Assembly (NCBI RefSeq): GCF_000016325.1
Contig: NC_009436.1
Coordinates: 868,001 to 932,000, forward strand
Reading direction: 5' to 3'
Origin: Enterobacter sp. 638
GTDB taxonomy: Bacteria; Pseudomonadota; Gammaproteobacteria; Enterobacterales; Enterobacteriaceae
Length of the DNA stretch: 64,000 bases
A program made the position numbers and the translations under genes. This document shows positions 49,728-59,044 of the stretch, one piece after another (position 1 is the first letter of the stretch; each line of letters opens with the position of its first letter). The notes under the pieces are model-generated. The model did not search any database, was not told the DNA's origin, and saw only the letters and a program-made list of their open reading frames with translations.

Positions 49728-50333
49728 ATGTCAGAATCCGCCGCAAAAAACATTCTTCACCTCTACGACACGCACGCGGATGCCTTTGCACGCCTGCGTT
49801 CCCGCTATTTAATGGAAAAAGCCTGGCTCGATAAATTTATCGATCTGCTCGGCTCACGCGGGACGATTCTGGACATCGGCTGCGGGAATGGTCAGCCCAT
49901 CGCTGAGTATTTCATTCATCAAAATTATCAAATCACGGGTATCGACGGCGCGTCCGCGATGCTGGCTCGCGCGCAGCAGCAGTTTCCTGATCAACGCTGG
50001 TTGAATCTGGATATGCGTCAGTTAGCGCTGAATGAAACCTTTGACGGGCTGATCGCCTGGGACAGCTTTTTCCACCTGACCCCAGACGATCAGCGCCAGA
50101 TGTTCCCGGTATTTGCGCGTCACAGCCATCCTGGCAGCGTGCTGATGTTCACCAGCGGCACCCACAGCGGCATCGCGATGGGGGAATTTGAAGGCGAACC
50201 GCTGTATCACTCCAGCCTGTCGCCGGACGAATACCGGCAACGGCTGGCGGACAATGCTTTTGCAGTGATTGACGTGGTATTTGAAGATCCCGAGTGCGGC
50301 GGGCATTCGGTCTGGCTTTGTCAGGCTCACTAA
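49728..50333 (+). CDS. Class I SAM-dependent methyltransferase
   Basis: 201 residues. Motif I GTILDIGCGNGQPIAEYF near residue 44, motif II ITGIDGASAMLARAQQQFP, and FDGLIAWDSFFHLTPDDQRQ after it. Small-molecule methyltransferase of unknown substrate, chromosomal and common in enterobacteria. Convergent with the diguanylate cyclase gene, with only three bases between stops. Confidence 0.82.
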   Translation: MSESAAKNILHLYDTHADAFARLRSRYLMEKAWLDKFIDLLGSRGTILDIGCGNGQPIAEYFIHQNYQITGIDGASAMLARAQQQFPDQRWLNLDMRQLALNETFDGLIAWDSFFHLTPDDQRQMFPVFARHSHPGSVLMFTSGTHSGIAMGEFEGEPLYHSSLSPDEYRQRLADNAFAVIDVVFEDPECGGHSVWLCQAH

Positions 50334-50336
50334 CGC

Positions 50337-52121
50337 TTAACCCGGTTCCAGCATCCCAAAACTTACAATCCGCGAACGCCCCAGCTCTTTTGCACGATAC
50401 AGCGCAACGTCGGCCGCACGCAGCAGGTTGTCGCTCTGGACGTGCTCCGGGTAGCTGGCGATGCCAATCGACACGTCCACGGGACCGATCTCAGACAGCC
50501 CATAGCGCATCGAGAGGGTGTGAACACCCTCAAAAATCTCGGTTGCGCAGGCGTGGGCCCCTTCTTCATCAACGCCCGTCAGCAGCGCCAGAAACTCCTC
50601 GCCGCCATAACGGAACGCCACGCCAGTGTCGTGAACGGCGCGTTGGATGATGGCCGCGACACTTTTGATCACCCGATCGCCCGCCTCGTGACCGAATCTG
50701 TCGTTAATGTTTTTGAAGTGATCAATGTCGATCATCAGGCAACTCACGGGTTCTGCATTGCGCGCCGCCAGGCTTATTTGGGTGCGCAACGTGTCTTCCA
50801 GATGGTGACGATTGCGTAGCCCCGTTAACGGATCATGAAGCGCTTTTTCGAGCAGGGCATCGCGCAGACGTTGGTTCGCTAACGCCAGGCCAAGCGCTTC
50901 GGCCATCAGTTCCAGATACGCGCGAGAAGGCGCCGTTTCTGGCGTGATGTTCTGGAAAGAGAGTAAACCAATCGCTTCTCCCTGCGCGATCAGCGGGACG
51001 CAAAGCGAGTGATTGGCGCAGGTTTCCGGCAGATGGTAGCAGGCGATATCCGGCTCGCCGTTAACCGGTGGATGGCTCTGACCGCGACGTACCGCCCAAC
51101 ACGCATCGGGATGGAACGGGTCCTGCTCTCCTTCTGGCGCAAGCCATTGCGCGACGCAGCGCATTTGCCACGGATCGCGGTCAAGAATATAGATTCGCCC
51201 GGCTATTCCCGGTGCGATATTGGGGGCGAAAAGCTGTGCGACGTTTATCACATCCTCGAAGTTCTCGCAGCCCTGCAAACGCTGCGTCATGCGCGCCAGC
51301 AGCTCGCGGATTGCCCAGTCGGCATCGCGCTCCTTTTCCAGCCGCTGTCGTACCAGCCCATTCTCGCGAAAAATGCGGATCGCCTGCGCCATGTCACCGA
51401 TTTCGTCGATCTGGTTAAAGTTGGGCGTCTCAACCGCATAATCCTGGGAGGCCAGACGATTCACCACGTCGCTCAGACGCACCACTGGGCGCAGTACCCG
51501 GCGTTTTAAGATGAAACCCAGCACAAACAGGAACAGCAGGGCCGTCACGGCCACCATCACTTCAGACAAAGTGCGTAACAGGCGTGAGGTGTTGGTCGCC
51601 TGCTGGACGGCGTCCTGCGCACGGCGATCGAGCATCAGGCGGAAATGGTCGATTTGGTCTTGCGCTCGCTCCAGCTCTTGCTCGTAAGGTTTGCCGTAAA
51701 GCAGCGCCAGGGCTTGCGACTGCTCACCGCGCGTCACCTGAGCTAACGCGGTCTGCTGTTCATCCTGAAGCGCATCGACAACCCGCAGTCCTTCATGCAG
51801 CAGCGCCAGTTCTTCATCCGTCGCGCCGTTGTCTTTCAGCTTTGCCAGACGATGCTCAACGGCCTTCATGGACTGTTCTTTTTGCTGATATTCCGCCAGC
51901 ACGTCAGAGTCTTGTTTGATCACGTACAGCCGCGCCAGATCCGAAAGCGACCAGATCTCAACTTCAATTTCTTCAGTCAGCTGATCAAAAACCTGTCGCT
52001 GTTCTACCGCCTGCCGCTCAACATTATCCGCGTTTGACGCCATCAGCATCACCACGCCTGAAATGATTGTCAGGCACACCGTGGCACCATAGGCCCAGTT
52101 CGTTATGGTCGCAATACGCAC
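50337..52121 (-). CDS. Membrane diguanylate cyclase (HAMP-GAF-GGDEF)
   Basis: 594 residues from the GTG at 52121 (AAGGA upstream); the longer frame to 52208 adds an unlikely N-terminus. TM1 about 8-30, a periplasmic helical sensor, TM2 about 190-215, HAMP (RRVLRPVVRLSDVVNRLASQ), GAF-type domain about 285-420, and a C-terminal GGDEF domain with active YGGEEF. The RxxD inhibitory site is replaced by HDTG, so product inhibition is not expected. Makes c-di-GMP in response to an unknown periplasmic signal. Confidence 0.88.
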   Translation of the reverse strand: MRIATITNWAYGATVCLTIISGVVMLMASNADNVERQAVEQRQVFDQLTEEIEVEIWSLSDLARLYVIKQDSDVLAEYQQKEQSMKAVEHRLAKLKDNGATDEELALLHEGLRVVDALQDEQQTALAQVTRGEQSQALALLYGKPYEQELERAQDQIDHFRLMLDRRAQDAVQQATNTSRLLRTLSEVMVAVTALLFLFVLGFILKRRVLRPVVRLSDVVNRLASQDYAVETPNFNQIDEIGDMAQAIRIFRENGLVRQRLEKERDADWAIRELLARMTQRLQGCENFEDVINVAQLFAPNIAPGIAGRIYILDRDPWQMRCVAQWLAPEGEQDPFHPDACWAVRRGQSHPPVNGEPDIACYHLPETCANHSLCVPLIAQGEAIGLLSFQNITPETAPSRAYLELMAEALGLALANQRLRDALLEKALHDPLTGLRNRHHLEDTLRTQISLAARNAEPVSCLMIDIDHFKNINDRFGHEAGDRVIKSVAAIIQRAVHDTGVAFRYGGEEFLALLTGVDEEGAHACATEIFEGVHTLSMRYGLSEIGPVDVSIGIASYPEHVQSDNLLRAADVALYRAKELGRSRIVSFGMLEPG

Positions 52122-52189
52122 CTGTTGGATCCTTCTAGGCCATTTGTGGGATATCTTTTCTGAAATTATAGGAAACGCATGATTTCCGT

Positions 52190-52218
52190 GTAAAAAAAAG
52201 GCGGCCACTGGCCGCCTG
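52190..52218 (-). terminator. Terminator of the AI-2E-family gene
   Basis: AGGCGGCCA/TGGCCGCCT hairpin followed, on the minus strand, by a run of eight or nine T. Confidence 0.8.
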
Positions 52219-52241
52219 GTCTGTTAGATATCGTCACCGCT

Positions 52242-53351
52242 TCACAAATCTGGAGGGTTTTTTCCTTCTTCGATAAAGGCTTCGTCGATTTCGTCCGAAT
52301 TACCGGCATGGTCGCGACCAGAAAGAATATTCCAGCAGGCAATAAACAGGGCGGCGATCAGCGGGCCAATCACAAAGCCGTTAATGCCGTAAATTTCCAT
52401 ACCGCCAAGCGTAGAAATCAGGATCAGGTAGTCCGGCATTTTGGTGTCTTTGCCGACCAGCAGCGGGCGCAGGATGTTATCCACCAACCCCACGATGATG
52501 ACAAAGAAGCCGACAATGAAGAACCCCTGCCACAGCTGTTGCGTGGCAAACAGGAAGACAGCGGCGGGCACCCAAATAATCGCCGAACCGACGGCCGGGA
52601 TTAACGACAGGAACGCCATCAGCGCGCCCCACAAAATACTACCGTCGATACCGGCGATATAAAAGGCGATACCGCCCAAAATACCCTGCACGAGAGCCAC
52701 AACTACCGTACCTTTGACCGTCGCGCGGGAGACGGCGGCAAATTTCGCGAACAGATGCTGCTTAACAAAATCGGACAGCGGCAGGGAATCGAGGATCTGG
52801 CGCACCAGATACGGCCCGTCTTTCAGGAGGAAAAACAGCAAATAAATCATGATGCCGAAGCTGATCGCAAAGCCGAACGTGCCCTTGCCGATCAAGAAAG
52901 CGCTGCCGGCCAGATACTGCCCGCCTTTTAACGCAGCGTCAGACAATTTTTGCTGGATCTGCGCGGCATTATCCAAATTGTGATCGACAAGGAAATTCCG
53001 AGCCCACTCCGGCAGGTGCGCAAACAGGCTTGCCACCACTTCCGGGAATTGGGAGTTCGTATGCTGGAGCTTGGTGTAAACCACGTTCAGCTCGATGGCG
53101 AGCGACGAGAGAATCACGATCAGCGGCGTAAACACGATCAGGCAGATAATGACCAGCGTCAGCAGCGATGCCAGCCCGTTGCGTTCCCCCATCATACTGC
53201 GCAGTTTGTTCTTCACCGGATGAAAGATGACGGCCAGTATCGAGGCCCATAGAACGGCCGAAAAGTAGGGCGCCAGTATGTCAAAGAAGGCCAGCGAAAC
53301 GATGGCGAGAATCAGAATGAAGAAACCTTTGGTAAGTCCTTTAAAGCGCAT
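52242..53351 (-). CDS. AI-2E family transporter (TqsA/PerM-like)
   Basis: 369 residues from the ATG at 53351 (AGGA eight bases upstream), rather than the GTG at 53378. About eight membrane segments; the conserved GQYLAGSAF/LFFLLKDGPYLVRQIL block and RPLLVGKDTKMPDYLILIST are typical. Family members export autoinducer-2 or act as Na+/H+-type antiporters; which applies here cannot be told. Inner membrane. Acidic cytosolic C-terminus. Confidence 0.85.
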   Translation of the reverse strand: MRFKGLTKGFFILILAIVSLAFFDILAPYFSAVLWASILAVIFHPVKNKLRSMMGERNGLASLLTLVIICLIVFTPLIVILSSLAIELNVVYTKLQHTNSQFPEVVASLFAHLPEWARNFLVDHNLDNAAQIQQKLSDAALKGGQYLAGSAFLIGKGTFGFAISFGIMIYLLFFLLKDGPYLVRQILDSLPLSDFVKQHLFAKFAAVSRATVKGTVVVALVQGILGGIAFYIAGIDGSILWGALMAFLSLIPAVGSAIIWVPAAVFLFATQQLWQGFFIVGFFVIIVGLVDNILRPLLVGKDTKMPDYLILISTLGGMEIYGINGFVIGPLIAALFIACWNILSGRDHAGNSDEIDEAFIEEGKNPPDL

Positions 53352-53581
53352 GAGCCAGTCCTGGTAACGTAGAATCACCGTCGACTATAGAACCCTTTGG
53401 CGGATTTACCAATTTTGTCGTCAGGATCACAACGTTAGATTTTCTGCACATCCTTACCCCTTTGATGCACTGGGCGATCACACCTTTCTGTATGAGAAGG
53501 GGTGACGGGATCCCACTTTCGACTGACCGAAAATGCCCGCCGTCCACGCCATGCTTTCAGTATCGGCTTACGGAGGTGCTT

Positions 53582-53671
53582 ATGGCATGGCGACCCATTC
53601 TCTACGTGATCATGACAAACCAACCCCGACTCAGTGCCCGCCGTGCGCGGTTACGTTTGGTTCGCGGCTAG
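53582..53671 (+). CDS. Possible 29-aa basic small protein upstream of mmuP
   Basis: ATG at 53582 with GGAGG six bases upstream, an unusually strong ribosome site in an otherwise non-coding 340-base gap. MAWRPILYVIMTNQPRLSAR then RARLRLVRG: hydrophobic start, very basic end. Ends 38 bases before the Met boxes. Could be a leader peptide or an independent small protein; no family recognised. Confidence 0.4.
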   Translation: MAWRPILYVIMTNQPRLSARRARLRLVRG

Positions 53672-53709
53672 CTTTTTGTTAACAATCACGGTATAACAAA
53701 ACCTTCTTT

Positions 53710-53733
53710 GGATGTTTAGATGTCCATACGTTT
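53710..53733 (+). promoter_or_regulatory. Three tandem Met boxes (MetJ operator) before mmuP
   Basis: GGATGTTT, AGATGTCC and ATACGTTT are three contiguous 8-mers, matching AGACGTCT at 5, 6 and 6 of 8 positions. MetJ binds such tandem boxes with S-adenosylmethionine and represses methionine genes; control of mmuP by MetJ is known in E. coli. The boxes cover an upstream ATG at 53720, which supports the start at 53744. Confidence 0.7.
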
Positions 53734-53743
53734 AGAAGGTAAT

Positions 53744-55144
53744 ATGCAAACAGAACACGACAATGGGCAGCTAAAGCGCACCATGAAAACGCGTCACCTG
53801 ATTATGCTGTCGCTGGGTGGCGTGATTGGCACAGGGTTATTTTTTAATACGGGTTACATTATCTCCACGACCGGGGCGGCGGGCACGCTGCTGGCGTATC
53901 TGATCGGCGCGCTGGTAGTTTGGCTGGTGATGCAGTGTCTGGGCGAGCTTTCCGTCGCAATGCCGGAAACCGGAGCATTTCATGTCTACGCCACGCGCTA
54001 TCTTGGGCCGGCTACGGGCTATACCGTCGCGTGGCTTTACTGGCTCACCTGGACCGTGGCGCTCGGCTCAAGCTTCACCGCCGCCGGATTCTGCATGCAG
54101 TACTGGTTCCCGCAGGTGCCCGTCTGGGCTTGGTGCGTGGTGTTCTGCGCGGTGATTTTTGCCCTGAATGTCATCTCGACACGTTTCTTTGCCGAAGGCG
54201 AATTCTGGTTCTCGCTGGTGAAAGTCATCACCATCATCGCCTTTATTATCCTGGGCGGGGCGGCGATCTTCGGCTTTATCCCGATGCAGGACGGTTCACC
54301 CGCGCCGGGCTTATCCAATCTCACCGCCGAAGGCTGGTTCCCCCACGGCGGCCTGCCGATTCTGATGACCATGGTGGCGGTGAACTTCGCTTTCTCCGGT
54401 ACCGAGCTGATTGGCATCGCAGCGGGCGAAACTGAGAATCCGCATAAAGTGATCCCGGTGGCGATCCGCACCACGATTGCGCGCCTGATCCTGTTCTTCA
54501 TCGGCACCGTTTTTGTGCTGGCGGCGCTGATCCCCATGCAGCAGGCCGGCGTGGAGAAAAGCCCGTTCGTGCTGGTGTTCGAGAAAGTCGGCATTCCGTA
54601 TGCGGCGGACATTTTTAACTTCGTGATCCTGACGGCCATTCTGTCGGCGGCGAATTCTGGGCTGTATGCGTCTGGCCGCATGCTGTGGTCGCTGTCGAAT
54701 GAGAAAACGCTGCCGCGCTGCTTTGCCCGCGTCAATAAAAACGGCGTTCCGCTGACGGCGATCTCGGTGTCGATGCTGGGCGGCGTCTTGGCGCTGTTCT
54801 CAAGCGTGATCGCCCCGGACACGGTGTTTGTCGCGCTGTCGGCGATTTCAGGGTTTGCGGTCGTAGCGGTGTGGATAAGCATTTGCGCCTCGCACTTTAT
54901 GTTCCGCCGCCGTCATCTCCAGGCGGGCAAATCGCTGGCGGATTTACAGTATCGTGCCCCGTGGTATCCGCTGGTGCCGATATTGGGATTTATCCTGTGC
55001 GTGGTGGCCTGCATCGGTCTGGCCTTTGATCCAAGCCAGCGCATCGCCCTTTACTGCGGAATTCCGTTTGTCGCCCTGTGTTATGGTGCGTATTACCTCA
55101 CCCAAAATCTTAAAACGCAGGAGCCTGAACATGTCGCTGAATAA
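53744..55144 (+). CDS. mmuP: S-methylmethionine permease
   Basis: 466 residues from the ATG at 53744 (AAGG upstream), one short of E. coli MmuP; an ATG at 53720 lies within the operator. Amino-acid/polyamine/organocation transporter with 12 membrane segments; [20 protein letters not shown] and [18 protein letters not shown] are almost identical to E. coli. Imports plant-derived S-methylmethionine. Its end overlaps the mmuM start by 14 bases, forming an operon. Confidence 0.95.
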   Translation: MQTEHDNGQLKRTMKTRHLIMLSLGGVIGTGLFFNTGYIISTTGAAGTLLAYLIGALVVWLVMQCLGELSVAMPETGAFHVYATRYLGPATGYTVAWLYWLTWTVALGSSFTAAGFCMQYWFPQVPVWAWCVVFCAVIFALNVISTRFFAEGEFWFSLVKVITIIAFIILGGAAIFGFIPMQDGSPAPGLSNLTAEGWFPHGGLPILMTMVAVNFAFSGTELIGIAAGETENPHKVIPVAIRTTIARLILFFIGTVFVLAALIPMQQAGVEKSPFVLVFEKVGIPYAADIFNFVILTAILSAANSGLYASGRMLWSLSNEKTLPRCFARVNKNGVPLTAISVSMLGGVLALFSSVIAPDTVFVALSAISGFAVVAVWISICASHFMFRRRHLQAGKSLADLQYRAPWYPLVPILGFILCVVACIGLAFDPSQRIALYCGIPFVALCYGAYYLTQNLKTQEPEHVAE

Positions 55145-56066
55145 TCCGCTTACCGCCCTCCTTGAAACACAGCCGTTTATCGTGCTGGACGGCGCAATGG
55201 CGACGGAGCTTGAAGCGCGCGGGTGTAACCTGGCCGACAGCCTATGGTCGGCAAAAGTGCTGGTCGAAAATCCGGATCTGATCCGTGACGTGCACCTCGA
55301 CTATTTCCGCGCTGGCGCACAGGTGGCGATCACCGCCAGCTATCAGGCCACGCCTGCGGGCTTTGCCGCACGCGGTCTGGACGAGGCGCAGTCGCGGGCG
55401 CTGATTGGTAAAAGCGTGGAGCTGGCGCGTAAGGCACGCGAAGCCTATCTGGCTGAAAACGCGCACGCGGGCACGCTGCTGGTCGCCGGTTCTGTCGGGC
55501 CTTACGGCGCGTATCTGGCGGACGGGTCTGAGTATCGCGGGGATTACCTGCGCAGTGCGCAAGAATTTACTGAGTTTCACCGCCCGCGCGTAGAGGCGCT
55601 GCTGGATGCGGGGGCCGACTTACTGGCCTGCGAAACGCTGCCGTCATTTGCAGAGATCAAAGCCCTGGCTGCGTTGCTGAGTGAATATCCCCGTGCTCGC
55701 GCGTGGTTCTCGTTTACCCTGCGCGAAAGCGAGCACCTTAGCGACGGCACGCCACTGCGTGAAGTGGTTGCCGCTCTGGCGGATTATCCGCAAATTGTCG
55801 CGCTGGGCATCAACTGCATAGCGCTGGAAAACACCACCGCCGCGCTTGAGCATCTGCACAGCCTGACTGCGCTGCCGCTGGTGGTTTATCCGAATTCGGG
55901 CGAGCACTATGACGCCGTGACCAAAACCTGGCATCACCACGGCGAAGCCTGCGAAACGCTGTCGGGTTATCTACCGCATTGGCTGGCGGCAGGTGCGAAG
56001 CTGATTGGCGGATGCTGTCGCACCACACCGAAGGACATCGCGGAGCTGAACGCGCAGCGCAGATGA
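55131..56066 (+). CDS. mmuM: Homocysteine S-methyltransferase
   Basis: 311 residues (E. coli 310). Uses S-methylmethionine or SAM as methyl donor to make methionine from homocysteine. Zinc-binding residues: Cys in INCIALENT and the paired Cys in [15 protein letters not shown] eight bases before the ATG. Paired with mmuP so that imported S-methylmethionine is used directly; both are under MetJ-type control. Confidence 0.96.
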   Translation: MSLNNPLTALLETQPFIVLDGAMATELEARGCNLADSLWSAKVLVENPDLIRDVHLDYFRAGAQVAITASYQATPAGFAARGLDEAQSRALIGKSVELARKAREAYLAENAHAGTLLVAGSVGPYGAYLADGSEYRGDYLRSAQEFTEFHRPRVEALLDAGADLLACETLPSFAEIKALAALLSEYPRARAWFSFTLRESEHLSDGTPLREVVAALADYPQIVALGINCIALENTTAALEHLHSLTALPLVVYPNSGEHYDAVTKTWHHHGEACETLSGYLPHWLAAGAKLIGGCCRTTPKDIAELNAQRR

Positions 56067-56120
56067 GTGCGGGTTTGATGTTCTCACTCCAACCCTCTCC
56101 TATGGGGAAAGGGCAAACAC

Positions 56121-56155
56121 CAAAACGGTAACTTGGGTTGCCGTTTTGCTTTTAT
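56121..56155 (+). terminator. Terminator downstream of mmuM
   Basis: AAAACGGTAAC pairs with GTTGCCGTTTT around a short loop, then TTTTATCTTG. The adjoining 56080-56115 stretch (CCAACCCTCTCCTATGGGG) is a partial copy of the repeat seen at 57828. Confidence 0.65.
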
Positions 56156-56223
56156 CTTGTTCGGTGTGATGTCCTCATCCCAGTCGCATCATCACAGATG
56201 AGGAGGGCAATTTGAGTTTTTTA

Positions 56224-56724
56224 TTAGGCGGTCTGTTTATTTTTCGGTGCTGGTTTCATCCATGCGTCATCATATTTAATATTTCCTCTTACATAATTCC
56301 ATTCAATACCTCGAAATCTAAGCCCCACGACTTCATGCATATTCGGAGTTGAACTGCCAGGATAGTAAACATGAGTGAAATCCACAGCAGAAACGACAAC
56401 ACCTTCTAGCGTAATGTTATAAATCTCAACTTCTATTCCTGCTTCTACTATTTCATAGTATTTAAGAACCGCTTTTTGAAATCTCTTTTGCTCACACACG
56501 GCGATAGCAAAGAAAGGGCTGGTTTTATCAAGTTGTTTATGAATGACTACAGGGCTATGTTGTCTACAGCCTGTCATGCTTCCTGTATTGCTGTCTACTG
56601 GCTGCCTAACACCGTAACTACTATTCATAATTTCTATAGCACCCTCACGGCCTAAAGCCATGCAATCTCCTGGGATTTGCATTCCATTTTCATCATAAAG
56701 AAATAAATAAGCGGGTAGTGACAT
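56224..56724 (-). CDS. Hcp-family type VI secretion protein
   Basis: 166 residues. Hcp fold: MSLPAYLFLYDENGMQIPGD, GAIEIMNSSYGVRQPVD (strand pair), SPVVIHKQLDKTSPFF and the late FRGIEWNYVRG block; ends with a basic Lys-rich tail. Hcp forms the T6SS inner tube and carries small effectors. It lies last in a three-gene minus-strand operon, two bases after the immunity-like lipoprotein. No other T6SS apparatus genes are in the window. Confidence 0.85.
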   Translation of the reverse strand: MSLPAYLFLYDENGMQIPGDCMALGREGAIEIMNSSYGVRQPVDSNTGSMTGCRQHSPVVIHKQLDKTSPFFAIAVCEQKRFQKAVLKYYEIVEAGIEVEIYNITLEGVVVSAVDFTHVYYPGSSTPNMHEVVGLRFRGIEWNYVRGNIKYDDAWMKPAPKNKQTA

Positions 56725-56726
56725 AA

Positions 56727-57059
56727 TTAGCGGTTCCCATCGTTGTCAATGAAGAACGAATCAGAATAACTGATCCCATTTAAACTATATGCAATATCAT
56801 ATTTATATCCCTTTGGTAATTTAACGTTAACGCATGTGTCAGGATATGATGATGAAATTTTATCAGTTGCTTTCAAAACGGTGTATTTTTTATTAGGCCA
56901 ATAGTAAATACTATAACGTTCTAGAATATCTTTTTTATATATAGAAAAGCAGATGGTATTTCCTTGCATAAAGACACTGCGTTGGATAGATGCTGGTTTT
57001 CCTCCACCAGGGCAACCTGTAAGGATAAGAATGAAAGGTAATGTTAGTAATATTTTCAC
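56727..57059 (-). CDS. Putative T6SS immunity lipoprotein
   Basis: 110 residues. Signal peptide with lipobox LTGC (MKILLTLPFILILTGCPGGG), then a ~90-residue beta-rich periplasmic domain with one Cys pair (TICFSI, DTCVNVKLPKGYKYDI). Placed directly between an effector-like gene and hcp, overlapping the former by four bases. Matches small periplasmic immunity lipoproteins seen beside orphan hcp genes. Neutralises the effector in the periplasm, by inference. Confidence 0.7.
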   Translation of the reverse strand: MKILLTLPFILILTGCPGGGKPASIQRSVFMQGNTICFSIYKKDILERYSIYYWPNKKYTVLKATDKISSSYPDTCVNVKLPKGYKYDIAYSLNGISYSDSFFIDNDGNR

Positions 57060-57619
57060 CCTGGAAATCCTTTCAAAACTGATTTGTATTTTCTAATGAG
57101 TTCATAAGTGGATTCATTCGGTTGATAATCTCTATATTCTGTTAAATATAACGCACCTGTATTAAACCCATATGTAAGCAGTAACCAATAATCGCTGGCA
57201 ATTGATGCTTGTTGTTCTAACCTATAATGGAGGAAATCAGCCTTATCTAAGCTGTAACTATAATCAGCAAAGCGAGAGAATAACCCTCTGGTTCTAACAA
57301 ACATGCCCTTTTGTGCTTGCCATGCATGAACCATTTCATGCATAAATCTGAGTTTCTTCTGTAGATCTCTTTCTAAAGAAAAATCAGGGGAATAGGTTTC
57401 CTCTCTAAACCATAATTCGCCGTCAGGAGTCATTGCAACATCGACAGGTTGCAGGTTGAATGGAAGATACCCTTCACGATGTACCCATATGCGGCTATAA
57501 ATAAGACTCCCACCAAACAACGTTTTTGCTAATGCGATTTCACCTAACGTTAGTTGTCTGACTCCACCGGGTACAATGGATGTTCCAGATGTGGGTTTTA
57601 TACTTTCATCAACGGGCAT
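57056..57619 (-). CDS. Putative T6SS effector with HEMVH metallopeptidase motif
   Basis: 187 residues. Zinc-protease motif HEMVH (HExxH) at about residue 93 (LRFMHEMVHAWQAQKG), with a further Glu in RLEQQASIASDYW. No signal peptide; Gly/Pro-rich start (SGTSIVPGGVRQLTLGEIAL). Context (effector, then lipoprotein immunity, then hcp, all coupled) indicates delivery by Hcp into the periplasm of rivals. Possibly cleaves peptide or peptidoglycan cross-links; not shown. Confidence 0.65.
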   Translation of the reverse strand: MPVDESIKPTSGTSIVPGGVRQLTLGEIALAKTLFGGSLIYSRIWVHREGYLPFNLQPVDVAMTPDGELWFREETYSPDFSLERDLQKKLRFMHEMVHAWQAQKGMFVRTRGLFSRFADYSYSLDKADFLHYRLEQQASIASDYWLLLTYGFNTGALYLTEYRDYQPNESTYELIRKYKSVLKGFPG

Positions 57620-57827
57620 TTAAAAATCCATTTTAATGACGTGAGAATTTATCGTACGCCTCTCCTGAATATAAAATAATAAATATTGCGGCGCAGATTT
57701 CTAAAATTTGTAAGAAGGGATTAACACTATTCATCGAATGAGTAATAAGCCAATTCAATATATATTGAGATGATGAGTGGTTATTATTGATGTGACCGGA
57801 GCGCCCAGTGTTGGTGAGCGCGAGTCT

Positions 57828-57992
57828 GATGCCCTCACCCCAACCCTCCCACGGGGAGAGGGAGAAGACATTAAAAACGACAACGGGTGTTGCCGCTTTG
57901 CTTTGACCTTGTGCAACCGGATGCCCTCACCCCAACCCAGGGAGAGGGGGAAGACACTAAAAACGACAACGTGCGTTGCCGTTTTGCTTTTA
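57828..57992. repeat. Two direct copies of a terminator-linked palindromic repeat
   Basis: Two ~75-base copies (57828-57905 and 57921-57992). Each starts GCCCTCACCCCAACCC, has a short GGGGAGAGGG-type palindrome, and ends in AAAACGACAAC ... GTTGCCG-TTTTGC, a hairpin that can end the afuC transcript. A third partial copy lies after mmuM. The rest of 57620-57827 holds no gene. Confidence 0.75.
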
Positions 57993-57993
57993 C

Positions 57994-59040
57994 CTAGGCT
58001 GCATCCGCCAGCACAAACATGCCGTACGGGTGGATCTCGAGGTAATAATTATCGCCTTCGTTCGGCTGCAGGCGCGTGGCGTTCACCTGCAACAAAATCT
58101 CCTGGCCGTGCCAGTTCACAATCACCTCATACTGCGGTCCCATATACGCCACATGACGAATCACGCAGCGCTGGCTCTCTTCGCCGTGCTCGCTCAGGGT
58201 GATCGCTTCCGGACGCACGCCAACCGATCCCGTTCCTTCGCTGGCAAAGTGCAGTGGGCGCGGCAGGCGGTAGCCGTGGATCTCCACGAAATCCTCGCTA
58301 AAGCGTGCCGGGAACAGGTTGGCATCGCCCATAAAGCTCGCCATAAAGCGCGATGCGGGCTGGCGATACAGATCCTGCGGCGAGCCAATCTGCATAATGT
58401 TGCCTTTGTTCATCACCAGCACGGTGTCGGACACCGCAAACGCCTCGCTCTGATCGTGGGTCACATACAGCGACGTGATGTTGAACTGCTTTTGCAGCTC
58501 GCGAATTTTGTCACGCATGCTGCGCCTCAGGTTGGCGTCGAGGTTGCTCAGCGGCTCATCGAATAGCAGCACTTTCGGTTTGAGGATCAGCGCACGGGCC
58601 AGCGCCACGCGCTGCTGCTGCCCGCCGGAGATCTGGTCGACGTATCGATCTTCAAAGCCGTCCAGATCCACCATCGCCAGCGCTTCTTTGACGCGGGTTT
58701 TCATTTCGCTGCGCGATACGCCGAGCATTTTCAGGCCGTACCCCACGTTCTCGCCCAGCGACATGTGCGGGAACAGGGCGTAAGACTGGAACACCATGCA
58801 GATATCACGCTGCTGAATGGACCGATGCGTCACGTCTTCGCCGTCGATTAAAATCTGCCCCTCGGTCGGTTTTTCCAGCCCCGCGACCAGACGCAGCACG
58901 GTGGTTTTACCGCAGCCCGACGGGCCGAGCAGCGTCACCATCTGCCCCTGTGGAATCGCCAGATTAATATTCTCGATAACGGTGTTGTTACCAAAGCGCT
59001 TGGTGACATTGCGCAGTTCAACGAAATGTTTCTGAGTCAT
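57994..59040 (-). CDS. afuC: Hexose-phosphate-type ABC transporter ATPase AfuC
   Basis: 348 residues from the ATG at 59040. Walker [10 protein letters not shown] near residue 39, signature [15 protein letters not shown], Walker [14 protein letters not shown]-loop VTHDQSEA; C-terminal TOBE-type regulatory region about 240-348. Starts four bases after the afuB stop. Energises uptake by AfuAB at the inner membrane. E. coli carries partial afu genes near the same tRNA site. Confidence 0.93.
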   Translation of the reverse strand: MTQKHFVELRNVTKRFGNNTVIENINLAIPQGQMVTLLGPSGCGKTTVLRLVAGLEKPTEGQILIDGEDVTHRSIQQRDICMVFQSYALFPHMSLGENVGYGLKMLGVSRSEMKTRVKEALAMVDLDGFEDRYVDQISGGQQQRVALARALILKPKVLLFDEPLSNLDANLRRSMRDKIRELQKQFNITSLYVTHDQSEAFAVSDTVLVMNKGNIMQIGSPQDLYRQPASRFMASFMGDANLFPARFSEDFVEIHGYRLPRPLHFASEGTGSVGVRPEAITLSEHGEESQRCVIRHVAYMGPQYEVIVNWHGQEILLQVNATRLQPNEGDNYYLEIHPYGMFVLADAA

Positions 59041-59044
59041 AGTG

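Noticed and set aside
53720..53743. Upstream ATG as mmuP start
   Set aside because: It falls within the Met boxes and adds eight residues not seen in E. coli MmuP; the ATG at 53744 has AAGG at proper spacing.
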